Assembly: GCA_016217625.1 (NCBI GenBank)
Contig: JACRHK010000148.1
Coordinates: forward strand, 1 to 6,803
Direction of reading: 5' to 3'
Source: Nitrospirota bacterium
GTDB taxonomy: Bacteria > Nitrospirota > RBG-16-64-22 > JACRHK01
Length of the DNA stretch: 6,803 bases
The notes under the pieces are model-generated. The model ran no database searches and was not told the DNA's origin. It worked only from the letters and a program-made list of their open reading frames with translations. The position numbers were made by a program, and so were the translations under genes. This document shows positions 1-5,902 of this stretch, piece after piece (position 1 is the stretch's first letter; each line of letters starts with the position of its first letter).

Positions 1-384
1 CTCGATCTCCCCACGCTGCAGTCGATCCACGCACGGAAGACGGGGGCGCTCATCCGGGCGGCCGTCCGCGCCGGCGGGACCTTCGCGGGCGCGGAGGGGG
101 AGCGCCTTGAGGCGCTCACCCGCTACGGGGAGGAAGCGGGGCTGGCGTTTCTGGTGGTCGATGACCTGCGTGATCTCTGCGGGGACCCCGAGCGACTGGG
201 GAAACAGGTGGGCGGGGACCAGCGGAAGGCCAAGCCGACCTATCCCGCCCTCCTCGGGGCGCAGGCAGCGAAGGCGCAGGCTTGCGAGATGCTGGATCGG
301 GCGCTCAAAGCGGTGGAGGGGTTCGGGGAACGGGCCGACCCCTTGCGGGCCCTCGCCCGGTTTGTGGTGGAGAGGACGTACTAG
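1..384 (+). CDS. ispA: Polyprenyl (farnesyl/geranylgeranyl) diphosphate synthase, C-terminal part
   Basis: The 5' end is cut by the window, leaving 127 codons in frame 1. The enzyme family condenses isopentenyl diphosphate with allylic diphosphates in the cytoplasm to make farnesyl or longer prenyl diphosphates. Visible family marks are the IHARKTGALI segment (residues 9-18), whose Lys-Thr belongs to the substrate-binding KT motif. The second aspartate-rich motif is VVDDLRD (residues 52-58, DDxxD), which binds Mg-diphosphate. It is followed by GDPERLGKQVGGD and KPTYPALLG, typical of IspA-type short-chain synthases. The first DDxxD motif would lie upstream of the window, so chain length cannot be read here. 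The second motif is DDLRD, where many relatives have DDILD. TAG is followed directly by an in-frame TAA. dxs lies 110 bp downstream on the same strand, a common pairing because Dxs feeds the same pathway. The family is certain. The exact product, and so the symbol, is likely but not proven. Confidence 0.9.
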   Translation, partial: LDLPTLQSIHARKTGALIRAAVRAGGTFAGAEGERLEALTRYGEEAGLAFLVVDDLRDLCGDPERLGKQVGGDQRKAKPTYPALLGAQAAKAQACEMLDRALKAVEGFGERADPLRALARFVVERTY

Positions 385-392
385 TAAAGGCC

Positions 393-487
393 GTGAGGCG
401 TGAGGGGTAAGGGGTGAGGAGTGAGAAGCGGAAAGTCAGAGGTAGTGTCTCCTGACGCCTGACGCCTTACGCCTTACGCCTAACGAA
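393..487. repeat. Inverted pair of degenerate 7-bp tandem repeats, ispA-dxs junction
   Basis: The left array has five units starting every 7 bp at 393, 400, 407, 414 and 421, with consensus GTGAGGN; the third unit has GTA. The right array has five units at 453, 460, 467, 474 and 481: two TGACGCC, two TTACGCC and a decayed TAACGAA. The right array is roughly the reverse complement of the left, so the region can fold as an imperfect stem over a loop of about 25 nt. The array starts 8 bp after the ispA stop and ends 7 bp before the dxs ATG, in place of a Shine-Dalgarno sequence. It has no T tract after the stem, so it does not look like a classical intrinsic terminator. Its function is unknown. 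Confidence 0.8.
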
Positions 488-494
488 TCGTCTT

Positions 495-2405
495 ATGCGC
501 TTACTTGACCAGATCAACTCTCCTGCTGATTTGAAGCGGATTCCCCGGGAGGAGCTGCCGCGGCTGGCTCAGGAGATCCGGGAAGAGATCCTCTCCGTCG
601 TCTCCCGCACGGGGGGCCACCTGGCTCCGAGCCTGGGGGTCGTGGAGATCACTATCGTGCTCCACACGCTCTTTGACGCGCCGCGCGACCGGATCGTCTG
701 GGACATTGGCCATCAGGCGTACGCCCACAAGATCCTTACCGGGCGCCGGCAGCAGTTCCCCACCCTGCGGCAATGGGGCGGCCTGAGCGGCTTCCTCCGG
801 CGATCGGAGAGCCCCTATGACGCGTTCGGGGCGGGGCATGCCGGCACGGCCATCTCGGCGGCGTTGGGGATGGTCGAGGCCCGGGACCAGCGCGGGGAGG
901 AGCATCGCGTCATCGCCGTGGTGGGGGATGGCGCGCTCACGGCGGGGATGGCCTTCGAGGGGCTCAACCACGCGGGACACCTCAAGAAGGACCTCATCGT
1001 GATCCTCAACGACAACGAGATGTCGATCGCCCCCAACGTGGGGGCGCTGTCGGCGTACCTCTCCCGGATCCTGACGGGGCATCTCTATAATCGCATGCGG
1101 AAGGAGACGGAGACGATTCTCAAGCAGCTTCCGGGGGTCGTCGGGGCGCCGATGCTCAAGGCCGCAAAGCTCCTGGAGGAGTCGATCAAGGGGCTCGTGG
1201 GCCCCGGGATGCTCTTCGAGGAGCTGGGGTTCAACTACGTCGGCCCCATCGACGGCCACCAGTTCGAGCCGCTCTTCCAAACGCTGGAGAATGTGAAGCG
1301 GCTGAAGGGGCCGATTCTGGTCCACGTGATCACGAAGAAGGGGAAGGGGTACGCCCCGGCCGAGGGGAACGCCTACAAGTTCCACGGCACCCCGCCCTTC
1401 GATGTGAAGACGGGGTCGGTGAAGAAATCGGCCGCCCTCTCCTACACGGCCGCCTTCTCCCAGGGGCTCATCGAGCTGGCGGAGGAGGACCCGCGGATTG
1501 TGGCCATTACGGCCGCCATGCCCGACGGGACGGGCCTCGATCGGTTCGCGAAGGTCTATCCCGGCCGCTGCTATGACGTCGGGATCGCCGAGCAGCACGC
1601 CATCACGTTCGCCGCGGGCCTGGCGGCGGAAGGGATGCGGCCCGTGGCGGCCATCTACTCCACCTTCCTGCAGCGGGCCTACGATCAGATTATCCATGAC
1701 GTCTGCCTCCAGGGGCTGCCGGTGCTCTTTGCCCTCGACCGGGGGGGGCTGGTCGGCGAGGACGGGCCGACCCATCACGGGGTCTTCGATTTTGCCTGCC
1801 TCCGGGTCCTGCCGGGGATGACCGTCATGGCGCCCAAGGACGAAAACGAGCTGCGCCGGATGCTCAAGACGGCCCTGGGACTGCCCGGGCCTGCCGCCAT
1901 CCGCTATCCGCGCGGCGCGGGGGCGGGCGTGCCCCTGGAACGTCCCATCGAGCCGCTGCCCGTGGGAAAGGCCGAGGTGCTCACCGAGGGAACGGATGTC
2001 GCCATCCTGGCCATCGGCAGCACGGTCTATCCGGCGCTCGATGCGGCGCAGCGACTCCAGACCGAAGGGATCAGGGCCATGGTCGTCAATGCCCGCTTCG
2101 TGAAACCCCTTGATCGCGCGCTGCTCCAGAAGATCGCCCGGGAGATCGGCCGCATCGTCACCGTGGAAGATCATACCCTCTTCGGGGGGTTCGGCAGCGC
2201 CGTCCTGGAGTGCGCGGCGGAGGATGGGTGGGAGGGGGCGCCGATCAAGCGCCTGGGGCTTCCCGACCGTTTGATCGATCACGGACCGCAGGCGGTTCTG
2301 AGGGAGATGGTCGGGATCGATGCTAAGGGGATCGCGGAGGCCGTCCGGGCGTTGGTGGAAGATAAGCCGTCAGCGGTCAGCCGCCAGCTATCAGCCAAGG
2401 GCTGA
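495..2405 (+). CDS. dxs: 1-deoxy-D-xylulose-5-phosphate synthase
   Basis: The 636-residue length is normal for Dxs. The enzyme is cytoplasmic and thiamine-diphosphate dependent, and joins pyruvate and glyceraldehyde 3-phosphate to give DXP, the first step of the methylerythritol phosphate pathway. The N-terminal TPP domain shows [15 protein letters not shown] with the catalytic-region His42. The TPP/Mg motif starts at GDG (144-146) and closes with NDNEMSI (172-178). The central pyrimidine-binding domain has [10 protein letters not shown] with Glu366, the residue that activates the cofactor. Arg416 (DRGG), Asp423 and His427 (EDGPTHHG) and Arg473 (YPRG) match known substrate-contact positions. 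The C-terminal transketolase domain contains [13 protein letters not shown]. The ATG is chosen because [14 protein letters not shown] matches the usual Dxs start, yet no Shine-Dalgarno sequence precedes it. The last 11 codons (626-636) are encoded by the downstream heptamer repeat and look like an acquired tail. All key residues are intact. Confidence 0.98.
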   Translation: MRLLDQINSPADLKRIPREELPRLAQEIREEILSVVSRTGGHLAPSLGVVEITIVLHTLFDAPRDRIVWDIGHQAYAHKILTGRRQQFPTLRQWGGLSGFLRRSESPYDAFGAGHAGTAISAALGMVEARDQRGEEHRVIAVVGDGALTAGMAFEGLNHAGHLKKDLIVILNDNEMSIAPNVGALSAYLSRILTGHLYNRMRKETETILKQLPGVVGAPMLKAAKLLEESIKGLVGPGMLFEELGFNYVGPIDGHQFEPLFQTLENVKRLKGPILVHVITKKGKGYAPAEGNAYKFHGTPPFDVKTGSVKKSAALSYTAAFSQGLIELAEEDPRIVAITAAMPDGTGLDRFAKVYPGRCYDVGIAEQHAITFAAGLAAEGMRPVAAIYSTFLQRAYDQIIHDVCLQGLPVLFALDRGGLVGEDGPTHHGVFDFACLRVLPGMTVMAPKDENELRRMLKTALGLPGPAAIRYPRGAGAGVPLERPIEPLPVGKAEVLTEGTDVAILAIGSTVYPALDAAQRLQTEGIRAMVVNARFVKPLDRALLQKIAREIGRIVTVEDHTLFGGFGSAVLECAAEDGWEGAPIKRLGLPDRLIDHGPQAVLREMVGIDAKGIAEAVRALVEDKPSAVSRQLSAKG

Positions 2406-2433
2406 GCGCTGAACGCTGAAAGCTGATCGCTGG
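2370..2433. repeat. Inverted pair of degenerate 7-bp tandem repeats, dxs-tlyA junction
   Basis: The left array has four units with core TCAGC (one CCAGC) starting at 2370, 2377, 2384 and 2391. The right array has five units with core GCTGA (the last GCTGG) starting at 2401, 2408, 2415, 2422 and 2429. The cores are exact reverse complements and the spacing is 7 bp throughout. The RNA could form a long hairpin with a loop of only a few nucleotides. The left array is translated as the end of Dxs, and the dxs TGA (2403-2405) is itself part of the first right-hand core. The array ends 5 bp before the tlyA ATG. It is not followed by a T tract. Confidence 0.85.
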
Positions 2434-2438
2434 TTTCT

Positions 2439-3179
2439 ATGAAAGCGCGTCTGGATAAGCTCCTGGTCGATCGGGGCCTGGCCACCAGACGGGAGCGGGC
2501 GCAGGCTCTTATCCTATCAGGCAATGTGCTGGTGGGCGAGGCAAAGGTGAGCAAGGCCGGGTCGCTGGTGGAGGACGATGCGGCCCTCCGCCTGCTGGAG
2601 GTGGAGGGGCCGTACGTCGGCCGTGGCGGGTTCAAGCTGGAGGCGGCGCTCCGCGGTTTCGGGATCTCCGCGCAGGGGCGCGTGGCCCTGGATGTCGGCG
2701 CGGGGACCGGGGGCTTCACCGATTGCCTGCTGCAGCACGGGGCGGCGCGGGTCTATGCCGTCGATGTCGGCTACGGCCAGCTGGCCTGGCGCTTGCGGCA
2801 GGATCCCCGCGTGGTCGTACTGGAGCGGACGCACATCCGCCGACTCGATCCCGCGCGCCTCGAGCCCCGCCCCGATCTGGCGACCATCGATGTCTCCTTC
2901 ATCTCCCTGCGGCTCGTCCTGCCCGAGGTCCTGCGATGCCTCGCGTTCCCCGCCGAAATCGTGGCCCTGGTGAAACCCCAATTCGAGGTCGGCAAGGGGA
3001 TGGTCGGCAAGGGGGGGGTGGTCCGCGATCCGATCCTGCGGGAGGAGACGGTCCGGGCGGTGCAGGCCGCGGCCCTCGCGCTGGGTTTGGAGGAAGCCGG
3101 TCTGCTGCCTTCTCCGATCCCGGGGCAGAAAGGGAACGTGGAATATCTCCTGTACCTGAGAACGGGAGGGGGGAGATGA
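2439..3179 (+). CDS. tlyA: TlyA-family 16S/23S rRNA (cytidine-2'-O)-methyltransferase
   Basis: This 246-residue protein has the usual TlyA architecture. The family, often mislabelled haemolysin A, transfers methyl groups from S-adenosylmethionine to the ribose 2'-OH of cytidines in 16S and/or 23S rRNA. An S4 RNA-binding domain fills about residues 3-60 (RLDKLLVDRGLATRRERAQAL). The linker YVGRGGFKL leads into an FtsJ-like Rossmann methyltransferase. Its SAM motif is ALDVGAGTGGFTDCLL (83-98), followed by VYAVDVG. The K-D-K-E catalytic tetrad is visible as Lys66, Asp151 (ATIDVSFISL), Lys179 (LVKPQFEVGKG) and Glu235 (GNVEYLL). The start MKARLDKLLVDRG fits the family exactly. No Shine-Dalgarno sequence is visible, because the heptamer repeat occupies that place, so translation may depend on coupling or leaderless-like initiation. 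The stop overlaps the next ATG by 4 bp (ATGA), implying a shared transcript. Which cytidines are methylated cannot be read from sequence. Confidence 0.95.
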   Translation: MKARLDKLLVDRGLATRRERAQALILSGNVLVGEAKVSKAGSLVEDDAALRLLEVEGPYVGRGGFKLEAALRGFGISAQGRVALDVGAGTGGFTDCLLQHGAARVYAVDVGYGQLAWRLRQDPRVVVLERTHIRRLDPARLEPRPDLATIDVSFISLRLVLPEVLRCLAFPAEIVALVKPQFEVGKGMVGKGGVVRDPILREETVRAVQAAALALGLEEAGLLPSPIPGQKGNVEYLLYLRTGGGR

Positions 3180-3973
3180 GCGAGGGGTCTGTCATCCGGA
3201 GCCTGCGGCTCTGGCAGACGATCTTGGGGAACACGCCCCTGCAGATCCCCTTGCAGGTGGAACATCTCTCCTCCGCGGGGCTTGAGGCCGTCATCCGGGA
3301 TCCGGGGACGAGCCCCGACATCCTCCACGCTGTGGCCGTCGCGTACCGGGACCAGGGCGAGGTGATCCGGACCTTGCTGGAACATCCGCGTTTGGGGGGC
3401 GAGACCTTCCGCTTCCTCCGCGAGGAGGGGGGGGGCGGAGGGGGGAGCCTGAAAGAGGCGCTCACGGAGCGGCTCGGCCTGCAAGTCCGCCCCGGCGGAA
3501 CCCCCGCGGCGCACGACCGGGTGGCGCGGAAGGCGAAAGAAGACGCCGAGCTTCGGGAGGCGAGCCTGCTGAGGCAGGTCCAGCGGATGAACGTCGCCGA
3601 GAAGGTCCAGCTCGCCCTGAAGGGAGACCGGGAAGCCCGGATGATCCTGATCCGGGACGCGAACAAGGAAGTCGCCCTCACCGTGCTGGTGAACCCGCGG
3701 TTGTCCGAGACGGAAGTGCAGATGATCGCCCAGTCGCGGAATGTGCCGGAAGACATCCTGCGCGAGATCGCCAAGCGGCGCGAGTGGATCAAGTCCTACG
3801 AGGTCATCACCGCCCTGGTCAATAACCCCCGAACCCCCATCGGCGTGGCTTTAGAACACGTCCATGATCTGCGCAGCCGGGACCTCATGCTGCTGGAGAA
3901 GAACCGCAACATCCCCGATGCCATCCGGGCGACGGCAAAGCGGATCAGGGCTCGTCGGGATCGATCCGGTTAA
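3176..3973 (+). CDS. Uncharacterised alpha-helical repeat protein (265 aa)
   Basis: I do not recognise a named family. The ATG at 3176 overlaps the tlyA stop (ATGA) and is preceded by the purine-rich GGGAGGGGGGAG, a plausible ribosome binding site. The open frame extends upstream inside tlyA but is out of frame there and should be ignored. No signal peptide or membrane segment is visible, so a cytoplasmic protein is expected. The N-terminal part (1-80) is helical. Residues 85-90 are a run of glycines, and 115-145 are charged and possibly coiled. The C-terminal half holds two related modules: LVNPRLSETEVQMIAQSRNV continuing to ILREIAKR at 171-201, and LVNNPRTPIGVAL with KNRNIPDAIRATAKR at 214-256. 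This pattern of short helices with an NPR turn and an RN(V/I)P turn resembles HEAT- or LRV-like solenoids, which suggests protein-protein binding. That is inference from shape only. The hrcA promoter follows, so this is probably the last gene of the ispA-dxs-tlyA unit. Confidence 0.88.
   Translation: MSEGSVIRSLRLWQTILGNTPLQIPLQVEHLSSAGLEAVIRDPGTSPDILHAVAVAYRDQGEVIRTLLEHPRLGGETFRFLREEGGGGGGSLKEALTERLGLQVRPGGTPAAHDRVARKAKEDAELREASLLRQVQRMNVAEKVQLALKGDREARMILIRDANKEVALTVLVNPRLSETEVQMIAQSRNVPEDILREIAKRREWIKSYEVITALVNNPRTPIGVALEHVHDLRSRDLMLLEKNRNIPDAIRATAKRIRARRDRSG
3427..3445 (+). repeat. G-rich homopolymer tract inside a coding region
   Basis: A run of nine G (3427-3435) is followed after CGGA by six more (3440-3445). 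It encodes Gly85-Gly90 of the helical repeat protein. Tracts of this length are prone to slipped-strand mispairing. The present length keeps the frame open. Confidence 0.85.
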
Positions 3974-3977
3974 ACGG

Positions 3978-3992
3978 GCCGCAGCATGCGGC
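3978..3992 (+). other. Small perfect hairpin just after the 3973 stop
   Basis: GCCGCA (3978-3983) and TGCGGC (3987-3992) form a 6-bp perfect stem over a 3-nt loop, 4 nt after the stop codon of the preceding gene. No U tract follows on the plus strand (an A6 run does), so it is not a standard intrinsic terminator. It could protect the 3' end of the upstream transcript or be chance. Confidence 0.35.
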
Positions 3993-4033
3993 GTGCAGAG
4001 CGAAAAAAGGGCTTTCCACGGCATGTTGCGACC

Positions 4034-4062
4034 TTGACAAGCGGGGGAAGAGTTGTTACAGT
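4034..4062 (+). promoter_or_regulatory. Sigma-70-type promoter for the hrcA-grpE-dnaK operon
   Basis: TTGACA at 4034-4039 is a perfect -35 hexamer. After exactly 17 bases, TACAGT at 4057-4062 matches the -10 consensus at four of six positions. Transcription would start near 4069, leaving a leader of about 90 nt before hrcA. The CIRCE-like operator directly overlaps the predicted start site, the arrangement expected for HrcA repression of a vegetative promoter. Confidence 0.75.
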
Positions 4063-4064
4063 GA

Positions 4065-4091
4065 ATGGCACTCGTGGCTGGAACGCGCTAC
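4065..4091 (+). promoter_or_regulatory. Degenerate CIRCE operator (HrcA binding site)
   Basis: The known CIRCE consensus is TTAGCACTC-N9-GAGTGCTAA. Here ATGGCACTC (4065-4073) is followed by exactly nine bases and ACGCGCTAC (4083-4091). That gives seven of nine matches on the left and five of nine on the right. The GCACTC core is intact on the left; the right half keeps only part of the core (GC and CTA). Position immediately after the -10 and upstream of hrcA supports the call. The weak right half suggests looser binding, a shifted consensus for this lineage, or decay. Confidence 0.65.
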
Positions 4092-4160
4092 CGTGCGGGT
4101 TTTTCCGGGCATGAGGGTCTGGAAGATGCGAATGGTCAAAGGATTTGCATCTGAGGGGCA

Positions 4161-5201
4161 ATGGGGACGATGACGCTTGATGAGCGGAGCCGGCACATCC
4201 TGAAGGCCGTCATCGAGAGTTACATTTCGACGGCCGATCCCGTGGGATCGCTGACGGTCACAAAGAAGTACTCGCTCCCGATGAGTCCCGCGACGGTCCG
4301 GCACGTCATGGCCGATCTGGAGGAGAGGGGGTATCTCTCTCATCCCCACACGTCCGCGGGTCGTATCCCGACCGACAAGGGGTATCGCTTCTACGTGAAC
4401 ACCTTGCTCTACAGGGATCGCCGTACGGAAATTGGGGAAGATACGCTGGCCCCGCTCCGAGCAGGGCTGGAGGCTCCGGAGCAGGACAGGACCGGGTTGT
4501 TCCAGGTCGCCTCGCAGGTGCTCTCGGAACTGTCGCGGTACGCCGGAGTGGTCACCGCGACGTGGATGGACGCTGTCTTTCGCCACATCGAGCTCATCCG
4601 TCTGCGTGAGCGGCTGATCCTGGCGGTCTTCGTGACCGATGCCGGAGGCGTGCAGCACAAGCTGCTGCGCCTCCAAGAGGATTGCTCCCAAGCGGAACTG
4701 GATCGGCTCACGGAATTCCTGTCTATGGAACCCGGGGGGCTGACGCTTTCCCAGATCCGGCAGCGGTTGCTGGAGCGGATGCAGCGGGAGCGAGCCCTGT
4801 ATACCCAGCTGATGGGGGAGGTCCTGCGGGCGATCCGGGAGGTCGCGGACGACAAGCGGGAGGTCTACCTCGTCGGGATGACCAAGATCATGGATTTCCC
4901 GGAGTTCGCCAATCTGGAGCGGCTGAAGGCGGTCATGACGACCTTCGAAGAGAAGGCCGGGATCTTGAAGATCTTGGACCGCTGTCTGGATGCCGACGGG
5001 GTGCAGGTTTTTATCGGATCGGAGACCGCCTCCCTTGAGAAGCATGGATGCAGCCTGGTGGTGGCTCGCTACCGGGAGAGCGGTCGCGCCGCAGGGACCC
5101 TCGGCGTGATCGGTCCCACGAGGATGCCTTATGCCCATGTCATCCCCATGGTCGATTCCATGGCGCGGCTCATCAGCCGCATCTTGACGCAGCACGCCTA
5201 G
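4161..5201 (+). CDS. hrcA: Heat-inducible transcription repressor HrcA
   Basis: The 346-residue length is normal for HrcA. The protein binds CIRCE operators and represses chaperone genes in the cytoplasm; in known systems its activity depends on GroEL. The N-terminal winged helix spans about residues 6-78, with DPVGSLTVTKKYSLPMSPATV and PHTSAGRIPTDKGYRFYV. The C-terminal domain carries VFIGSE (283-288) and the family hallmark LGVIGPTRMPYAHVIPMV (314-331). In the recognition-helix region this protein reads SPATVRHVMADLEE, with His48 where most relatives have Asn (RNE or RNV). This may go with the degenerate operator upstream. An in-frame TGA at 4152 blocks longer versions. The ATG at 4161 has GAGGGG only 2 nt away. 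The ATG at 4170 (MTLDERSRHIL) has 11-nt spacing and fits family starts equally well, so the start is uncertain by three codons. The stop TAG lies inside the terminal repeat of the following MITE-like element. Confidence 0.97.
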   Translation: MGTMTLDERSRHILKAVIESYISTADPVGSLTVTKKYSLPMSPATVRHVMADLEERGYLSHPHTSAGRIPTDKGYRFYVNTLLYRDRRTEIGEDTLAPLRAGLEAPEQDRTGLFQVASQVLSELSRYAGVVTATWMDAVFRHIELIRLRERLILAVFVTDAGGVQHKLLRLQEDCSQAELDRLTEFLSMEPGGLTLSQIRQRLLERMQRERALYTQLMGEVLRAIREVADDKREVYLVGMTKIMDFPEFANLERLKAVMTTFEEKAGILKILDRCLDADGVQVFIGSETASLEKHGCSLVVARYRESGRAAGTLGVIGPTRMPYAHVIPMVDSMARLISRILTQHA

Positions 5202-5306
5202 TGCCGTTCCGACTTTTTTATGGTGACGAACTCATCTCGCAGAGTGGCAGTTGTTGACGGAAAGCAAGCGGTTCCATCTTGGCGTCACAAGTTGGAACGG
5301 CACTAG
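5198..5306. mobile_element. MITE-like element between hrcA and grpE
   Basis: Perfect 14-bp inverted repeats lie at 5197-5210 (CCTAGTGCCGTTCC) and 5294-5307. They continue inward to 19 bp with one mismatch, which is a G-T pair in RNA. A further 6-bp match (5223-5228 with 5283-5288) follows across an asymmetric bulge. CTAG occurs at both ends (5198-5201 and 5303-5306) and could be the target duplication. Alternatively only TA is duplicated, as in IS630/Tc1-type elements. About 101 bp lie between the CTAGs, with no coding capacity, so any movement would need a transposase from elsewhere. The left end includes the hrcA stop codon and the right end supplies the AGG of the grpE ribosome binding site. 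Confidence 0.7.
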
Positions 5307-5309
5307 GAG
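5305..5309 (+). promoter_or_regulatory. grpE Shine-Dalgarno sequence that fixes the start at GTG 5315
   Basis: AGGAG lies 5 nt before GTG 5315. The in-frame TTG at 5279 has no comparable site, sits inside the MITE-like element, and would add 12 residues unlike any GrpE N-terminus. GTG 5315 is therefore preferred. Confidence 0.8.
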
Positions 5310-5314
5310 CGCAC

Positions 5315-5902
5315 GTGGTCGAGGAAACCGCACACCCCTCTGAAGGCCGGCCGGAGACCCCGCCTGGGGGCGGGGCCGAAGCCCCGCCCAGCGGGGCCGC
5401 GGAAGAAACCTCGCTCCAGGATCTCTTGGACGAGAGACAGCGCGCGCTGGATCAGTTGAAGGACAAGTACCTCCGGGCTCTGGCCGAGTTCGACAACTAC
5501 AAGAAGCGGGTTGTGCGGGACAGAGCGGACTGGATCAAGTACGCCAACGAGAAAGTTTTTCTGGATCTGCTCCCCGTGGTCGACCATCTGGAGATGGCCC
5601 TCCGCCACGTTCCGGAGGAAGGGACCTCGGCGGGCCTCCGGGCGTTGACCGAGGGGGTGGAGCTGACGCTCAAGCAGTTCAAGGACGTCCTCGCGAAGTT
5701 CGGGGTGTCGGAAGTGACTCCCCTGGGCGGAGCGTTCGATCCCGCGTGGCACGAGGCGATCGGACAGGTGGAGTCGGAAGAGCACCCTTCGCTGACCGTG
5801 GTCGAAGAGGTCCAGAAGGGATACTGTCTCCATGACCGCGCCCTCCGCCCGGCGAAGGTGATTGTGTCGAAGCAGCCGGAACAAGGAAGTCAGGAGTCAT
5901 GA
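5315..5902 (+). CDS. grpE: Nucleotide exchange factor GrpE (HSP70 cochaperone)
   Basis: With the GTG start the protein has 195 residues, normal for GrpE. It works as a dimer that releases ADP from DnaK and so drives substrate release. Residues 1-35 are a variable, low-complexity Glu/Pro/Gly/Ala region. Residues 33-80 form the long dimerising helix (LLDERQRALDQLKDKYLRAL, then AEFDNYKKRV). The C-terminal beta domain that contacts DnaK shows GGAFDPAWHEAIGQVE and TVVEEVQKGYCLHDRALRPAKVIVSK, the GrpE signature. The tail PEQGSQES is unlike family C-termini, and its last four codons (SQES) are encoded by the first units of the downstream heptamer repeat. A 39-nt GC hairpin lies within the variable N-terminal coding region. 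It lies between hrcA and dnaK, as in many HrcA-controlled operons. The upstream element lengthens the hrcA-grpE gap to 113 nt. Confidence 0.96.
   Translation: MVEETAHPSEGRPETPPGGGAEAPPSGAAEETSLQDLLDERQRALDQLKDKYLRALAEFDNYKKRVVRDRADWIKYANEKVFLDLLPVVDHLEMALRHVPEEGTSAGLRALTEGVELTLKQFKDVLAKFGVSEVTPLGGAFDPAWHEAIGQVESEEHPSLTVVEEVQKGYCLHDRALRPAKVIVSKQPEQGSQES
5358..5396 (+). repeat. Strong GC palindrome inside the grpE coding region
   Basis: An inner 9-bp perfect stem pairs GGGCGGGGC (5368-5376) with GCCCCGCCC (5381-5389) over the loop CGAA. An outer 6-bp stem pairs CCCCGC (5358-5363) with GCGGGG (5391-5396) across a small asymmetric internal loop. It encodes part of the disordered Pro/Gly/Ala N-terminus, where an inserted palindrome would be tolerated. 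It may be a palindromic insertion or an mRNA structure affecting early elongation. Confidence 0.75.

Noticed and set aside
393..487. Intrinsic terminator after ispA
   Set aside because: The stem is imperfect, the loop is long and no T tract follows. The periodic 7-bp structure explains it better.
393..487. CRISPR array
   Set aside because: The units are 7 bp with no spacers, unlike CRISPR repeats of about 24-40 bp separated by unique spacers.
501..2282. A 593-codon open frame on the minus strand opposite dxs
   Set aside because: It lies wholly antisense to a certain dxs, is rich in Arg/Pro/His/Gly/Leu as expected from the complement of GC-rich codons, and shows no recognisable domain.
2723..3175. 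An upstream extension of the helical repeat protein inside tlyA
   Set aside because: It overlaps tlyA in another frame and reads as Arg/Pro/Gly-rich low complexity. The ATG at 3176 has a ribosome binding site and the typical 4-bp overlap.
4092..4125. A terminator-like hairpin around TTTTT in the hrcA leader
   Set aside because: The T run is in the loop rather than after the stem, and the stem requires bulges and wobble pairs.
4056..5195. A 379-codon open frame on the minus strand opposite hrcA
   Set aside because: It mirrors hrcA and runs into the hrcA promoter. Its composition is that of a shadow frame, with no domain or ribosome binding site seen.
5254..5282. A grpE promoter (TTGACG) inside the MITE-like element
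   Set aside because: No acceptable -10 hexamer is found at 15-19 bp spacing.
5279..5314. TTG start for grpE, adding 12 residues
   Set aside because: The extra residues are encoded by the MITE-like element and there is no ribosome binding site, while GTG 5315 has AGGAG at 5-nt spacing.
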